Shown: piece by piece, positions 1 to 10,580 of the stretch
Numbering within the stretch: the first letter of the stretch is position 1
How the letters are laid out: every line of letters begins with the position of its first letter
Assembly: GCF_022539505.1 (NCBI RefSeq)
Contig: NC_061513.1
Coordinates: forward strand, 349,971,696-350,035,695
Direction of reading: 5' to 3'
DNA from: Lolium rigidum
Lineage: Eukaryota; Streptophyta; Magnoliopsida; Poales; Poaceae
Length of the DNA: 64,000 nucleotides
Program-made: the position numbers and the translations under genes
Notes under the pieces: generated by a model
Databases searched by the model: none
What the model was told of the DNA's origin: nothing
What the model saw: only the letters and a program-made list of their open reading frames with translations

Positions 1-225
1 AGGAGGCAAAGTATCATCAAAGAAAATTTTCTCCTCAATGCTTGGTGGACTAAAAAGATCATGCTCATCAAAACCAGCTTCCCCAAGCTTAGAATTTTCC
101 ATATCATTAGCAACAATGGTATTCAATGTGTTCATGCTAATATGTTCCATGGGTTTTTTAATTTTCGGATCAAACCATCCATGTCTTAACTCAGGAAATA
201 GAATAAAAAGCTCATGGTTGTCCAT
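1..225 (-). CDS. N-terminal part of Beta-family element ORF (runs off window)
   Basis: An open frame starts at the ATG complementary to 223-225 and stays open to the window edge (75 codons). It is nearly identical to the first 75 codons of the 248-residue ORF at 28224-28970, and a broken copy lies at 55221-55980. It begins just inside the primer-binding-site side of the Beta LTR, where gag would normally sit, but no gag, protease or reverse transcriptase motif is visible. The fragment is rich in acidic and aromatic residues. Function is unknown. The rest of this ORF should lie left of the window. Confidence 0.5.
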   Translation of the reverse strand, partial: MDNHELFILFPELRHGWFDPKIKKPMEHISMNTLNTIVANDMENSKLGEAGFDEHDLFSPPSIEEKIFFDDTLPP

Positions 226-389
226 TATGCCAAACTAGTGTAAACAAGAAACAAAAAGATGCAATTGCAGGATCTAAAGGAAATAGCTTCGAGTACTTAC
301 AATGCGCCGGAAAATAGCTTAGTAGCCGAGATCCGGAGTGTGAGTACCTTTTACCTTTCCTCCCCGGCAACGGCGCCGAGAAAATAGCT
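1..389 (-). mobile_element. Beta-1 internal region, primer-binding-site side
   Basis: This is the end of an internal region abutting an LTR that begins TGATGTCTACG at 390. Just before the LTR, 363-377 reads as the complement of TGGCGCCGTTGCCGGGG, a tRNA-Asp-type primer-binding site, so the element runs on the minus strand and extends left out of the window. A second degenerate copy of the site motif lies near 303-312. The segment matches 28745-29133 (Beta-2) and 55720-56209 (Beta-3). Confidence 0.75.
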
Positions 390-990
390 TGATGTCTACG
401 CCCCCTCCTTTTCCTGTAGACGAGTCTTGGGCCTCCAAGAGCGAGGTTTGTAGAACAGCGAGCAAGTTTTCCCTTAAGTGGATCACCCAAGGTTTATCGA
501 ACTCGGGGAGGAAGGGGTCAAAGATATCCCTCTCATGCAACCACCGCAACCACAAAGCAAGAAGTCTCTTGTGTCCCCAACAAACCTAATAGGTGTACTA
601 GTTCGGCGAAGAGATGGTGAAATACAGGTGGTATGAATATATATGAGCAGTGGCAACGGCACCAGAAAAGTGCTTTGCCCAGGACAGTAAACAAGCAGTA
701 GTAACGCAGCAGTAGTAACGCAGTAAAACAGTAAACAAGCAGCAATAGCAGTATTTAGGAATAAGGCCTAGGGATTAGACTTTCACTAGTGGACACTCTC
801 AACTTTGATCACATAACAGAATAGATAAATGCATACTCTACACTCTTGTTGGATGATGAACACATTGCGTAGGATTACACGAACCCTCAATGCCGGAGTT
901 AACAAGCTCCACAATTCAATGTTCATATTTAAATAACCTTAGAGTGCATGAAAGATCAATAAGACTAAACCAAGTACTAACATAGCATGC
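390..990 (-). mobile_element. Beta-1 LTR, left part (split by Alpha-1)
   Basis: The LTR begins TGATGTCTACG and aligns with the Beta-2 LTRs (24195-25666 and 29134-30599). It is interrupted after CATGC (986-990) by Alpha-1 and resumes at 7857 with the same CATGC. Uninterrupted copies of the site, ACATAGCATGCACACCGTCA, are visible in the Beta-3 LTRs near 51886-51905 and 56782-56801, which confirms the junction. Confidence 0.85.
986..990. repeat. Target-site duplication CATGC of Alpha-1 (left copy)
   Basis: CATGC lies directly before the LTR terminus TGTTGAC and is repeated at 7857-7861 directly after the opposite terminus GATAACA. A 5-bp duplication is usual for LTR retrotransposon integrase. 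Confidence 0.9.
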
Positions 991-1626
991 TGTTGACTGC
1001 CAAAACCCACCGGCGGGCAGCGACCTGTCAACACTGTAGAGCCGGGAAGAGCCTAGAGCTGCGGCTGGCTGAGACCCCTCCGAGCGATGGCCCGCAATGC
1101 TCTTCTGGTCACACGCGGCGATGCGAAGTGCAGGGCGTGCCACCTGACCTATACCTGGTCGGGAAGGTGATGGGGATGCCTCGCTTAGTTTCCTGCGGGG
1201 CATACACGTAAACATTAAATACGAGCCTCGATCGGCTCTCGGGTTATCTCGTGAATCGGCTCAAAGAGCCGATCCACCCATGATTCGTACGGGGTGCACG
1301 AACATATGGTGATCCTGCTTGATCAAGATAAAGCTAATTAGATCTACGACGATTTAGGGTTTTCACCGCATAATCGGATCATCCTACTCCAGGTTGGGCC
1401 TCGCGGCCACGCACGGTAATCGTAAGCCGATCCTAAACAAGGCCTAAAAACCAACATGAAGTTGATCCTCGGAACATCCTGTTTAGGACTTGCGAACGCC
1501 ACCCTACGTGCCGCTGGATCCTCCACCCCTTTGTAAGGCCTAACTATTGCAGATATTAAACTAATCCTTGCAGAACAAGGAGCAATCGTAACGGATCAGA
1601 TCTACTAAATAAAGATCAAGCGGGGT

Positions 1627-1661
1627 GCCGCCCCCACACCTGAGATAGGTGTGAGGGCGGC
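1627..1661. other. Conserved LTR hairpin with covariation
   Basis: Arms GCCGCCCCCACACCT and AGGTGTGAGGGCGGC flank a 5-nt loop. Counterparts are at 7320-7354, 50878-50912 and 63932-63966. The ninth pair is C-G in Alpha-1 but T-A in Alpha-2 and Alpha-3, a compensatory change; the eighth pair is a mismatch or wobble in the copies. The segment would be inside the LTR transcript. Confidence 0.7.
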
Positions 1662-1795
1662 TAGACATGCAAGGGTTGCACTACGTAAGCATGTTATACG
1701 AAGAACTATGCTAACCCTAACACATCTATGATAACTACGTTGCTCGCCATCAAAGACGCTTCAGTACGAGCAACGCATGAACAACGTGGGGCTTG

Positions 1796-1830
1796 TGCTG
1801 CCTAGATCGCAAGATGCGATCTAGGCAGCA
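1796..1830. other. Perfect 16-bp-arm hairpin in Alpha LTR
   Basis: Arms TGCTGCCTAGATCGCA and TGCGATCTAGGCAGCA with a 3-nt loop. Identical at 7489-7523; in Alpha-2 at 50706-50740 with the loop changed and one terminal pair altered. It could fold as RNA or act as a palindromic protein site. Confidence 0.75.
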
Positions 1831-2332
1831 TGTCGCTTACCTGATAGAAACCCTCGAGACGAAGGAGTTGGCGATGCGCCGAGATTGGTTTGTTTTGGGT
1901 TGAACGTGAGTTGTTGTTTATTCCATAAACCCTAGATACATATTTATAGTCCAGGGGACTTTCTAACGTGGGGACAATCCCAACCGGGCACGAGCCCAAA
2001 CTCTAACCTCCAAATGACACGTATCCTAATATGTTACAGATACATGGGCAATTTAGCCCAAACTTGGTACACAAGGCCGATTCATATATTTCTTCCACGT
2101 ATATATCTTCAAGTCCATCTTGGTCGCGGCCCACCTCTGACTTGGTCAAATTCCGGTGATAACACATGCCCCCCTGGTTTTGGAATTATAATTCCAAAAT
2201 CACTCTGCCTTCTCTTCGTCGGGTCATGTTGTGGTAGAGCGGAACCATCGCAGCATCCTTCATCGTGATGATCGTCTTCTCAACTTCTCTAGAAATCTGT
2301 AGCGCTTTTTCTCTTCTTCCCCAAGCGAGCCA

Positions 2333-2671
2333 ATGTCAGAGCCTGAATGAGACTTCGGCCTCTTGCCAGATAGCGACAAACCCTTGACTGACGGGAAGGA
2401 CGACCCCCAGTTTCTTATTGAAAGGGAACTGGAGAGCGAGAGCGAGGACGACCTGCACTCATGGAGGACCGAAGAGGACAACGACTCCTCCTTCTCCTTC
2501 ATTGGGTACCCACCGGCGGAGCGCTTCCGCGCTAAGGTGGACAATGAAGATGACGATGATGACGAAGAGGAAAGGGCTCCAGTCCAAGACTAGGGCAGCG
2601 GTGACGAGGAGTTCTCCGGAAGTAGCGCAGGTGACAGCTACGACGCCGACGACGAGGGCAGCGAGGACTAG
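2333..2671 (+). pseudogene. Acidic antisense ORF, broken (Alpha-1)
   Basis: A plus-strand frame from ATG 2333 to TAG 2669-2671 is interrupted by TGA at 2348-2350 and TAG at 2591-2593. Between them it encodes an Asp/Glu-rich protein with a conserved PPAERFRA patch followed by a run of acidic residues. The same protein is intact on the minus strand of Alpha-2 (49554-50075), where it is likewise antisense to the element. The N-terminal serine-rich half seen in Alpha-2 is missing here. No known domain is recognised. Confidence 0.6.
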
Positions 2672-3021
2672 TGACATAGCATCAGTAGTATGCGAGCAAT
2701 GAGCTCTTCTTTTGTTCCTCTTTGAACAATCGGCTCTTTATTGCAAAAAAAACCCTCCTCTGTTAGCGAAGAAGTGTTTCCAGTCAACTGTTTTGCCGAC
2801 GGTCAAAGTCACAAAATCTCCAAAAAGAGCCGATGGCATCGCATCGGTCTCTACCATCAAAACACGGGTAAAGTTCACCTAGCCGCCCTTCCAAACGGTA
2901 ACCTGCGACCTCCATCCGAAAAGGCAAACTCAGATCCCCAAATCGCCGCCTGAGCAGTCCCAACTCAACACCACCTACACAGATCTCGACTGCGCCGCCC
3001 CCAACTCCTTCGACGCATCCC

Positions 3022-6000
3022 ATGGCGGAATCATCCAATATCGACATCAGGGTTTCCGGACTGAAGGTAATCCTCAACCTCCCCTCGCCGTTCGACTTGA
3101 CATGGGATTAATGGCAAACACCTGAATTAATGTTTCGTTTCGCTACTAATTTAGGTTTCAGACATCCTTCTGCCACATCCTTCTCTCGCAAATTCGATGT
3201 GCCTCGGTCCTCGTTCTTCTGAGAGTCCTGCCCTATTAATTTCGTGCGAAGCTAACAGAATCCCCTTCGTGAGCCAGAACCTAGATCTGACTTCCTGGGC
3301 CGACTGCTTGCGAGCCTGGCCTAATCCTCCTGAGGGTTGGGTGGCATGGTACCATAGAGTATCAAAAACCCACTATGCCACTTGGGAAACCATAGGGATA
3401 GCCGATGCTCTGTCATTATCATTATCTCCTCTTGAGAAGAATGAGAATATCCTGAAGACCATCGGCTACTTCTGGTCCGACGCCCTGAACTGCTTCATGT
3501 TCGGCCATGGCCCCATGACACCAACTCTGCTAGATGTGGCCATGATCACAGGCCTAGACATCGCATCCCCAAGCCCGCCTGCATTCAAACTGCCGAAGGT
3601 CCCTTTCACCTTGTCTTCTAAGAAAGAATGTACCAGCTGGGGTGCCTACCTCAATCGTTATATGAAGACCAAGGGCCCTGTGACAGAAAGGGAACATACA
3701 GCCTTCCTGAATTTCTGGTTGGAGCACTTTATTTTCTGTGGCCCATCGCTTGCCCCTACCAAGAATTATCTTTCCCTGGCCTATGAACTTGCTAAAGGTA
3801 CCCAACTTGGCCTAGGCAAACTGTTTCTTGGAGAAGTCTATCGACCTCTTCAACTGATGTCTGTCAAACTGTTCTCTCGAAAGACAGTTAAAACTGGCGG
3901 CCCTTGGTGGTTCATTCAGTTATGGGCGCAGCTATATTTTCAGCACCAGATCCCGGACTTCCCATCTTTGACCACTTGCACCTTTCCAGATGTTAACGGA
4001 AAGGATATCCGATGCACCAGCTATGGCCAAGCTTTGTATGGTCTCCCAGGCAGCAGGCTGATCCCCAAGGAAGCAGCAGGGTGGTTCAAGATTTTCTTCC
4101 AAGGTTTGGACAACCCCCTATTTCTTCCCTATACTGAGTCGGCGAACTTTGAAAACCCAATCTCCTTTCGATTGGACGATTTTGCCGATGATGCTAGCAC
4201 CCGGCATCTGTATTCTATCATGATCCGTCCTTGCTTCCTCCCCGTTGGCATGAGTACCTCGAACTGGATCATCAAGCCTGGTTACGAGTGTTACCAACCG
4301 GTAGTGGTAGCACGACAACTTGGCCTCGGGCAGGTGCCTCCACACTTCATCCTACACCACCTGACAGCAAGTAGAGCTGAACTGCCTGACATTATTACTG
4401 GCCAAAGATGTTATACCTTCTTCGATGCTTTGGCCATTCCAATTCCCCGCGACCTCCGTTTCTCCTTCACCACCGATGGCTTCGAGACTTGGTGGTCCAT
4501 GTGGAAGACCCATGTCTTCAGAAGGGCTCTAGGACCGCTGCTGAGATAACTTGATGCCGAGTATGACATTCCTGCAGACCAGGTACCATTACTTAAGCAT
4601 TTCTTGTACCCGCACCATGATGATCGTCTGCGACCTGACTCTTTCTCCTGGCAGCAACAAGATGGTCCGGCTCCCACACAAGCCGACGGTTCCCCTTTCG
4701 TATTCCTTCCTCCGGCACCAGTGGTTCTCTTGCCGCGAGCTCGCCACCCCGAAGAAAGTCATCATGCGAGTCGGCCGATTTCACCGAAATCGGCTCCCAA
4801 GAGTAAAGCATCTTCGGGGCCGGTTGCCCCCGAGCCTCGACTCAGGCGAGGACGGCAGTGAGGAAGGTGGCTGCCAGAAAAACCCTGAAGCGTAAAGCTC
4901 CGGCCCAGGAAAGCTTGCGTGTAAGTTGGTTCAGACCCTGTAGACACTTGTCTGCTTTCAACAATTTGTTTACAATACGCCCATATCCTTTCCTACAGGC
5001 CTCCACTGAAGGAACCTCCAGCGGGGCCGAAGAAACCAGTCAGGGGGACTCGAGCTCGGGTAATTCCGAGAGGTCCACCACCCAGAGCCAGACGGCTTCA
5101 CCAGCGTCGGCTTTCAAGAAAACGTCGATCACTGAAACTCCTGCCCCCCAAGCCCCGAGCAGATCGGGGTCACGCACAAAACGCCGCTGCGTCAAAAGGG
5201 CTCGCAAGAACCCACGCACCTCTTCATCAAGCCAGGAGGTTTCAAATGTAATCATTTTCCTGATCATACTTCATGCTTTCCCGTCGTTACGTATAGATCG
5301 GCTGATAACTTCCTCTTGCAGGCCGAAGGTACTTCTAGTGGAGATGTTGAGGAGATACAGATGCCGTCCGCCACTCTGGACCTGGCCACCTCGGCGGTGG
5401 CGGCTGCCCAAATGGTTAACCCACCTCAGTCCACAGAAAAGCCGATCGTCTCAGCATCGGCTGTCCCCCCTTCCTTGGGAGAGGTAAGTCTTTCATCCTT
5501 GGCTCCATCAATTCCACCATTGTCTGCTGAACTCACTTTGTTTGCCCTGCCAGGGTTGTGATCTCTCGAGCTTGCTTACGTTCGATCCAGAATCCATTGA
5601 ACCAACTTCTTCCAAGGCAGGTGGGGAGCCGATCCCTAGTACGGTCCGTGGTCCACTCCAGCGTCTCAAAGATTTGCTTTCTGCCCCAACTGAGACTCTG
5701 ATTGAAGATTCTGAGGAAGCCAAAGGCATTCTCGAGGATATCCGACTTCATCTCCCTATGACCCCGCAGGTGAAGCTGCGGCCCGCTGTTACCTCGCCGG
5801 TCTTTAAGTCAAGGGTGCAATCGGCTCGCCAAAGGATTGCTCTTCGCCACTCCCAACTTCCGCTGAGGGCCGATATTGCCGAAAAATGTCGACGGCTCAA
5901 TGAGAAGAAGGCTGCTCTGGACGCCAAGACGGATACTTCTGCCGCTCGCGCTCGAACTCGAGACCTGCGCAAGGAGCTGGAGGATCTTGAAGAGAGGGTA

Positions 6001-6222
6001 AGGGTGACCAAACAGCTCATCCAGGACAAGGAAGCCCTTGTTGCCCGTTCTCAAGACGAAGCAAAAGGCCTCACAGCCGATCTGAAGACCGATCTGGCTG
6101 AAATCCGTACCCTGAGCAATCAGCTGGTGATGGGTAAGGACGAGGATGACAAGGCTGAGATCGCTGAGGCGGATCGTGTCCGTGTCGACGCCATTCTCGC
6201 CCTCGGTGTGTTTCTTCAGTAG
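3022..6222 (+). pseudogene. Plant-mobile-domain (PMD) protein gene with C-terminal coiled coil, antisense inside Alpha-1
   Basis: The model has five exons: 3022-3066, 3155-4920, 4999-5247, 5322-5483 and 5554-6222. The four introns (3067-3154, 4921-4998, 5248-5321, 5484-5553) have GT-AG ends, are short, and all appear to be phase 0. Exon 2 encodes the plant mobile domain (PF10536-type), beginning near the WADCLRAW motif and including WETIGIADALSLSL, GHGPMTPTLLDVAMITGLDI and the WWSMWKTHVF end; this family is usually annotated 'aminotransferase-like, plant mobile domain'. A lysine/arginine-rich stretch (near 4858-4910 and 5170-5215) could be a nuclear localisation signal. Exon 5 encodes a Lys/Glu/Arg heptad-like coiled coil (about 5860-6120). 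Two breaks are seen: an in-frame TAA at 4547-4549, directly after the PMD, and a one-base frame change near 4856. It was therefore functional in an ancestor, or now makes a truncated PMD-only protein of about 480 residues. PMD proteins of the MAIN/MAIL1 group act in plant gene and transposon silencing; the role here is inference. Confidence 0.75.
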
Positions 6223-6680
6223 GGCCTTCAGAGACAGATGATGCTTCATTGGACTGGATCTCTCTGTACTTGCTACAAATTTTTTTTTCTTCTGGCCGAT
6301 TTCCCATCGGCTCCCGACATTTTCTTGCCCATGTGTCTGTCTGATAACCATATGCCTCCCCCGAGCCGAATCTGACAGGTGACTGCAGATATCGGCTTTG
6401 TATTATGCCAATGCGCCATACTCGTACCTCGGCTCCGTTGGGATCCGTGTAGCCGACGTGGCCGCCGTTCGTTAGATCACCGCTGAAACCAAGCAGACCG
6501 TGTAGTGAGAATAATCTTGGCCGACTCGCTGGATCGAAGCACTCCATGAAGGTTTCGTAATATCCCTCGTGTAATCCTGGAGCACTAGGCTCCGTCGGGA
6601 GGACGAGCATCGTGTTCGTACCAGCCGATGTCTCGTCATCGGCTTTCTTTTGCTCGATGTCCCACCGGGCGTGCCAGAAT
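6223..6680 (-). mobile_element. Alpha-1 leader next to 5' LTR
   Basis: No credible gene is present. The stretch is notable for many GCCGA/TCGGC words. The candidate primer site (complement of 6657-6675, core TGGCACGCCCGGTGGGAC) lies five bases inside the LTR end; I cannot assign the tRNA. Confidence 0.5.
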
Positions 6681-7856
6681 GTGTTGACTACCAAAACCCA
6701 CCGGCGGGCAGCGACCTGTCAACACTGTAGAGCCGGGAAGAGCCTAGAGCTGCGGCTGGCTGAGACCCCTCCGAGCGACGGCCCGCAATGCTCTTACGGT
6801 CACACGCGGCGATGCGAAGTGCAAGGGCGTGCCACCCGACCTATACCCGGTCGGGAAGGTGATGGGGATGCCTCGCTTAGTTTCTCGGCAGGGCATACAC
6901 GTAAACATTAAATACGAGCCTCGATCGGCTCTCAGGTTATCCTGTGAATCGGCTCAAAGAGCCGATCCACCCATGATTCGTACGGGGTGCACGAACATAT
7001 GGTGATCCTGCTTGATCAAGATAAAGCTAATTAGATCTACGACGATTTAGGGTTTTCACCGCATAATCGGATCATCCTACTCCAGGTTGGGCCTCGCGGC
7101 CACGCACGGTGATCGTAAGCCGATCCTAAACAAGGCCTAAAAACCAACATGAAGTTGATCCTCGGAACATCCTGTTTAGGACTTGCGAACGCCACCCTAC
7201 GTGCCGCTGGATCCTCCACCCCTTTGTAAGGCCTAACTATTGCAGATATTAAACTAATCCTTGCAGAACAAGGAGCAATCGTAACGGATCAGATCTACTA
7301 AATAAAGATCAAGCGGGGTGCCGCCCCCACACCTGAGATAGGTGTGAGGGCGGCTAGACATGCAAGGGTTGCACTACGTAAGCATGTTATACGAAGAACT
7401 ATGCTAACCCTAACACATCTATGATAACTACGTTGCTCGCCATCAAAGACGCTTCGATACGAGCAACGCATGAACAACGTGGGGCTTGTGCTGCCTAGAT
7501 CGCAAGATGCGATCTAGGCAGCATGTCGCTACCCGATAGAAAACCTCGAGACGAAGGAGTTGGCGATGCGCCGAGATTGGTTTGTTTTGGGTTGAACGTG
7601 AGTTGTTGTTTATTCCATAAACCCTAGATACATATTTATAGTCCAGGGGACTTTCTAACGTGGGGACAATCCCAACCGGGCACGAGCCCAAACTCTAACC
7701 TCCAAACGACACGTATCCTAATATGTTACAGATACATGGGCAATTTAGCCCAAACTTGGTACACAAGGCCGATTCATATATTTCTTCCACGTATATATCT
7801 TCAAGTCCATCTTGGTCGCGGCCCACCTCTGACTTGGTCAAATTCCGGTGATAACA
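6681..7856 (-). repeat. Alpha-1 5' LTR
   Basis: 1176 bp, the partner of 991-2164. The TATA box complement TATTTATAG is at 7633-7641 and the LTR hairpins are at 7320-7354 and 7489-7523. Most differences from the partner fall in the terminal 270 bp at the 6681 end. It is followed by the CATGC target duplication at 7857-7861. Confidence 0.9.
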
Positions 7857-8968
7857 CATGCACACTGTCACCTTCATGCTAAGAAAGGAGGAATAGATCA
7901 CATCAATACTATCATAGCAATAGTTAACTTCATAATCTACAAGGGATCATAATCATAGCCTACGCCAAGTACTAACACGGATGCACACACTGTCACCATT
8001 ACACCGTGCAGGAGGAATAAAACTACTTTAATAACATTGCTAGAGTAGCACATAGATAAATTGTGATACAAAACACATTGCAATCATAAAGAGATATAAA
8101 TAAGCACTTCACTATGCCATTCATAACGGTGAATAAGTATTCTGTGAAATATAGCCTAAGAGACCCACACGGTGCACACACTGTCACCTTTACACACGTG
8201 GGACAAGGAGTCTCCGGAGATCACATAAGTAAAATTCACTTGACTAGCATAACGACATCTAGATTACAAGTATCATCATATGAATCTCAATCATGTGAGG
8301 CAGCTCATGAGATTATTGTATTGAAGTACATAGGAGAGAGATGAACCACATAGCTACCGGTACAGCCCCGAGCCTCGATGGAGAACTACTCCCTCCTCAT
8401 GGGAGCAGCAGCGGTGATGAAGATGGCGGTGGAGATGGCAGCGGTGTCGATGGAGGAGCCTTCCGGGGCACTTCCCCGTTCGGCGGCGTGCCGGAACAGA
8501 GACTCCTGTCCCCCGGATCTTGGCTTCGCGATGGCGGCGGCTCTGGAAGGTTTCTGTGGGTTTCGTCGAACGTATCAGGGTTTTCGCGACGGAGGCTTTA
8601 AATAGGCGGAAGAGGCGGCGTCAGGAGGTCGAAGGGGTGCCCACACTATAGGGGGGCGCGGGCCCCCCCTGGCCGCGCCGGCCTAGGGTTTGGTGGGCCT
8701 GTGCCCCTCCTCTGGCGGTTCTCGTGTGTTCTGGATGCTTCCGAATAGGAACCTGGGCGTTGATTTCGTCCAATTCCGAGAATATTTCGTTACTAGGATT
8801 TCTGAAACCAAAAACAGCAGAAAACAGGAACTGGCACTTCGGCATCTTGTTAATAGGTTAGTTCCAGAAAATGCATGAATATGACATAAAGTGTGCATAA
8901 AACATGTAGATATCATCAATAATGTGGCATGGAACATAAGAAATTATCGATACGTCGGAGACGTATCG
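7857..8968 (-). mobile_element. Beta-1 LTR, right part
   Basis: Continuation of the LTR begun at 390. It ends ACGTCGGAGACGTATCG, where the other copies end ..TATCA; the terminal base is mutated. The sequence matches the right-hand parts of the Beta-2 and Beta-3 LTRs. A TATA-like complement (CTATTTAAAG) lies at about 8595-8604. ORFs in the GC-rich 8340-8700 block recur in every Beta LTR and are not genes. Confidence 0.85.
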
Positions 8969-10580
8969 GCATCCCCAAGCTTAGTTACTGCTCGTCCCGA
9001 GCGGAGTAAAACGATAACAAAGATAATTTCCGGAGTGACATGCCATCATAACCTTGATCATACTATTTGTAAAGCATATGTAGTGAATGCAGCGATCAAA
9101 ACAATGTATATGACATGAGTAAACAAGTGAATCATATAGCAAAGACTTTTCATGAATAGTACTTCAAGACAAGCATCAATAAGTCTTGCATAAGAGTTAA
9201 CTCATAAAGCAATAATTCAAAGTAAAAGCATTGAAGCAACACAAAGGAAGATTAAGTTTCAGCGGTTGCTTTCAACTTGTAACATGTATATCTCATGGAT
9301 ATTGTCAACATAGAGTAATATAATAAGTGCAATATGCAAGTATGTAGGAATCAATGCACAGTTCACACAAGTGTTTGCTTCTTGAGGTGGAGAGAAATAG
9401 GTGAACTGACTCAACAATGAAAGTAAAAGAATGGTCCTCCATAGAGGAAAAGCATCGATTGCTATATTTGTGCTAGAGCTTTGATTTTGAAAACATGAAA
9501 CAATTTTGTCAACGGTAATAATAAAGCATATGTATCATGTAAATTATATCTTACAAGTTGCAAGCCTCATGCATAGTATACTAATAGTGCCCGCACCTTG
9601 TCCTAATTAGCTTGGACTACCGGATCATCGCAATACACATGTTTTAACCAAGTGTCACAAAGGGGTACCTCTATGCCGCTTCGTACAAAGGTCTAAGGAG
9701 AAAGCTCGCATTGGATTTCTCGCTATTGATTATTCTCAACTTAGACATCCATACCGGGACAACATAGACAACAGATAATGGACTCCTCTTTTATGCATAA
9801 GCATGTAACAACGAGTTATTTTTCTCATATGAGATTGAGGATATTGTCCAAAACTGAAACTTCCACCATGAATCATGGCTTTAGTTAGCGGCCCAATGTT
9901 CTTCTCTAACAATATGCATGCTTAACCATAAGGTGGTAGATCGCTCTTACTTCAGACAAGACGAACATGCATAGCAACTCACATGAAATTCAACAAAGAG
10001 TAGTTGATGGCGTCCCCAATGAACATGGTTATCGCACAACAAGCAACTTAATAAGAGATAAAGTGCATAAGTACATATTCAATACCACAATAGTTTTTAA
10101 GCTATTTGTCCCATGAGCTATATATTGCAAAGGTGAATGATGGAATTTTAAAGGTAGCACTCAAGCAATTTACTTTGGAATGGCGGAGAAATACCATGTA
10201 GTAGGTAGGTATGGTGGACACAAATGGCATAGTGGTTGGCTCAAGTATTTGGATGCATGAGAAGTATTCCCTCTCGATACAAGGCTTAGGCTAAAAAGGT
10301 TGTTTGAAACAAACACAAGGATGAACCGGTGCAGCAAAACTCACATAAAAGACATATTGAAAACATTATAAGACTCTACACCGTCTTCCTTGTTGTTCAA
10401 ACTCAATACTAGAAATTATCTAGACCTTAGAGAGACCAAATATGCAAACCAAATTTTAGCATGCTCTATGTATTTCTTCATTAATAGGTGCAAAGTATAT
10501 GATGCAAGAGCTTAAACATGAGCACAACAATTGCCAAGTATCACATTATCCAAGACATTTTAGCAATTACTACATGTATC
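8969..10580 (-). mobile_element. Beta-1 internal region, polypurine-tract side
   Basis: Starts GCATCCCCAAGCTTAG, the complement of the purine tract CTAAGCTTGGGGATGC used by this family. It is collinear with Beta-2 25667-27276 and then cut off at about 10580 by another LTR. No coding capacity is seen. Since 1-389 is also internal Beta sequence, the LTR between them is flanked by internal sequence on both sides. Confidence 0.75.

Larger units (their letters stand above)
991..2164 (-). repeat. Alpha-1 3' LTR
   Basis: 1174 bp. On the minus strand it starts TGTTATCACC and ends AGTCAACA. It contains a TATA box (complement of TATTTATAG at 1941-1949) and three hairpins (1254-1272, 1627-1661, 1796-1830) that recur in the other Alpha LTRs. 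The longest chance ORFs inside it are shared by the copies only because the DNA is shared. Confidence 0.9.
991..7856 (-). mobile_element. Alpha-1: complete LTR retrotransposon carrying an antisense plant-mobile-domain gene
   Basis: The element is 6866 bp with two LTRs (991-2164 and 6681-7856), TG...CA termini and a CATGC target duplication. The LTRs are roughly 98% identical by eye, so insertion was fairly recent. Orientation is minus: a purine tract complementary to 2165-2174 (GGGGGGCATG) abuts the left LTR, and a candidate primer site TGGCACGCCCGGTGGGAC abuts the right LTR. The internal 4.5 kb has no gag, protease, reverse transcriptase or integrase. It holds two plus-strand (antisense) genes: an acidic ORF relic (2333-2671) and a five-exon plant-mobile-domain gene (3022-6222). 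The segment near the purine tract matches the same segment of the pol-bearing Alpha-2, so Alpha-1 looks like a non-autonomous derivative. Confidence 0.9.

Noticed and set aside
8341..8605. GC-rich ORFs in 8341-8605, also at 25078, 30012, 52120 and 57016
   Set aside because: They lie inside the Beta LTR and recur because the DNA recurs; frames differ between copies and no protein family is recognised.
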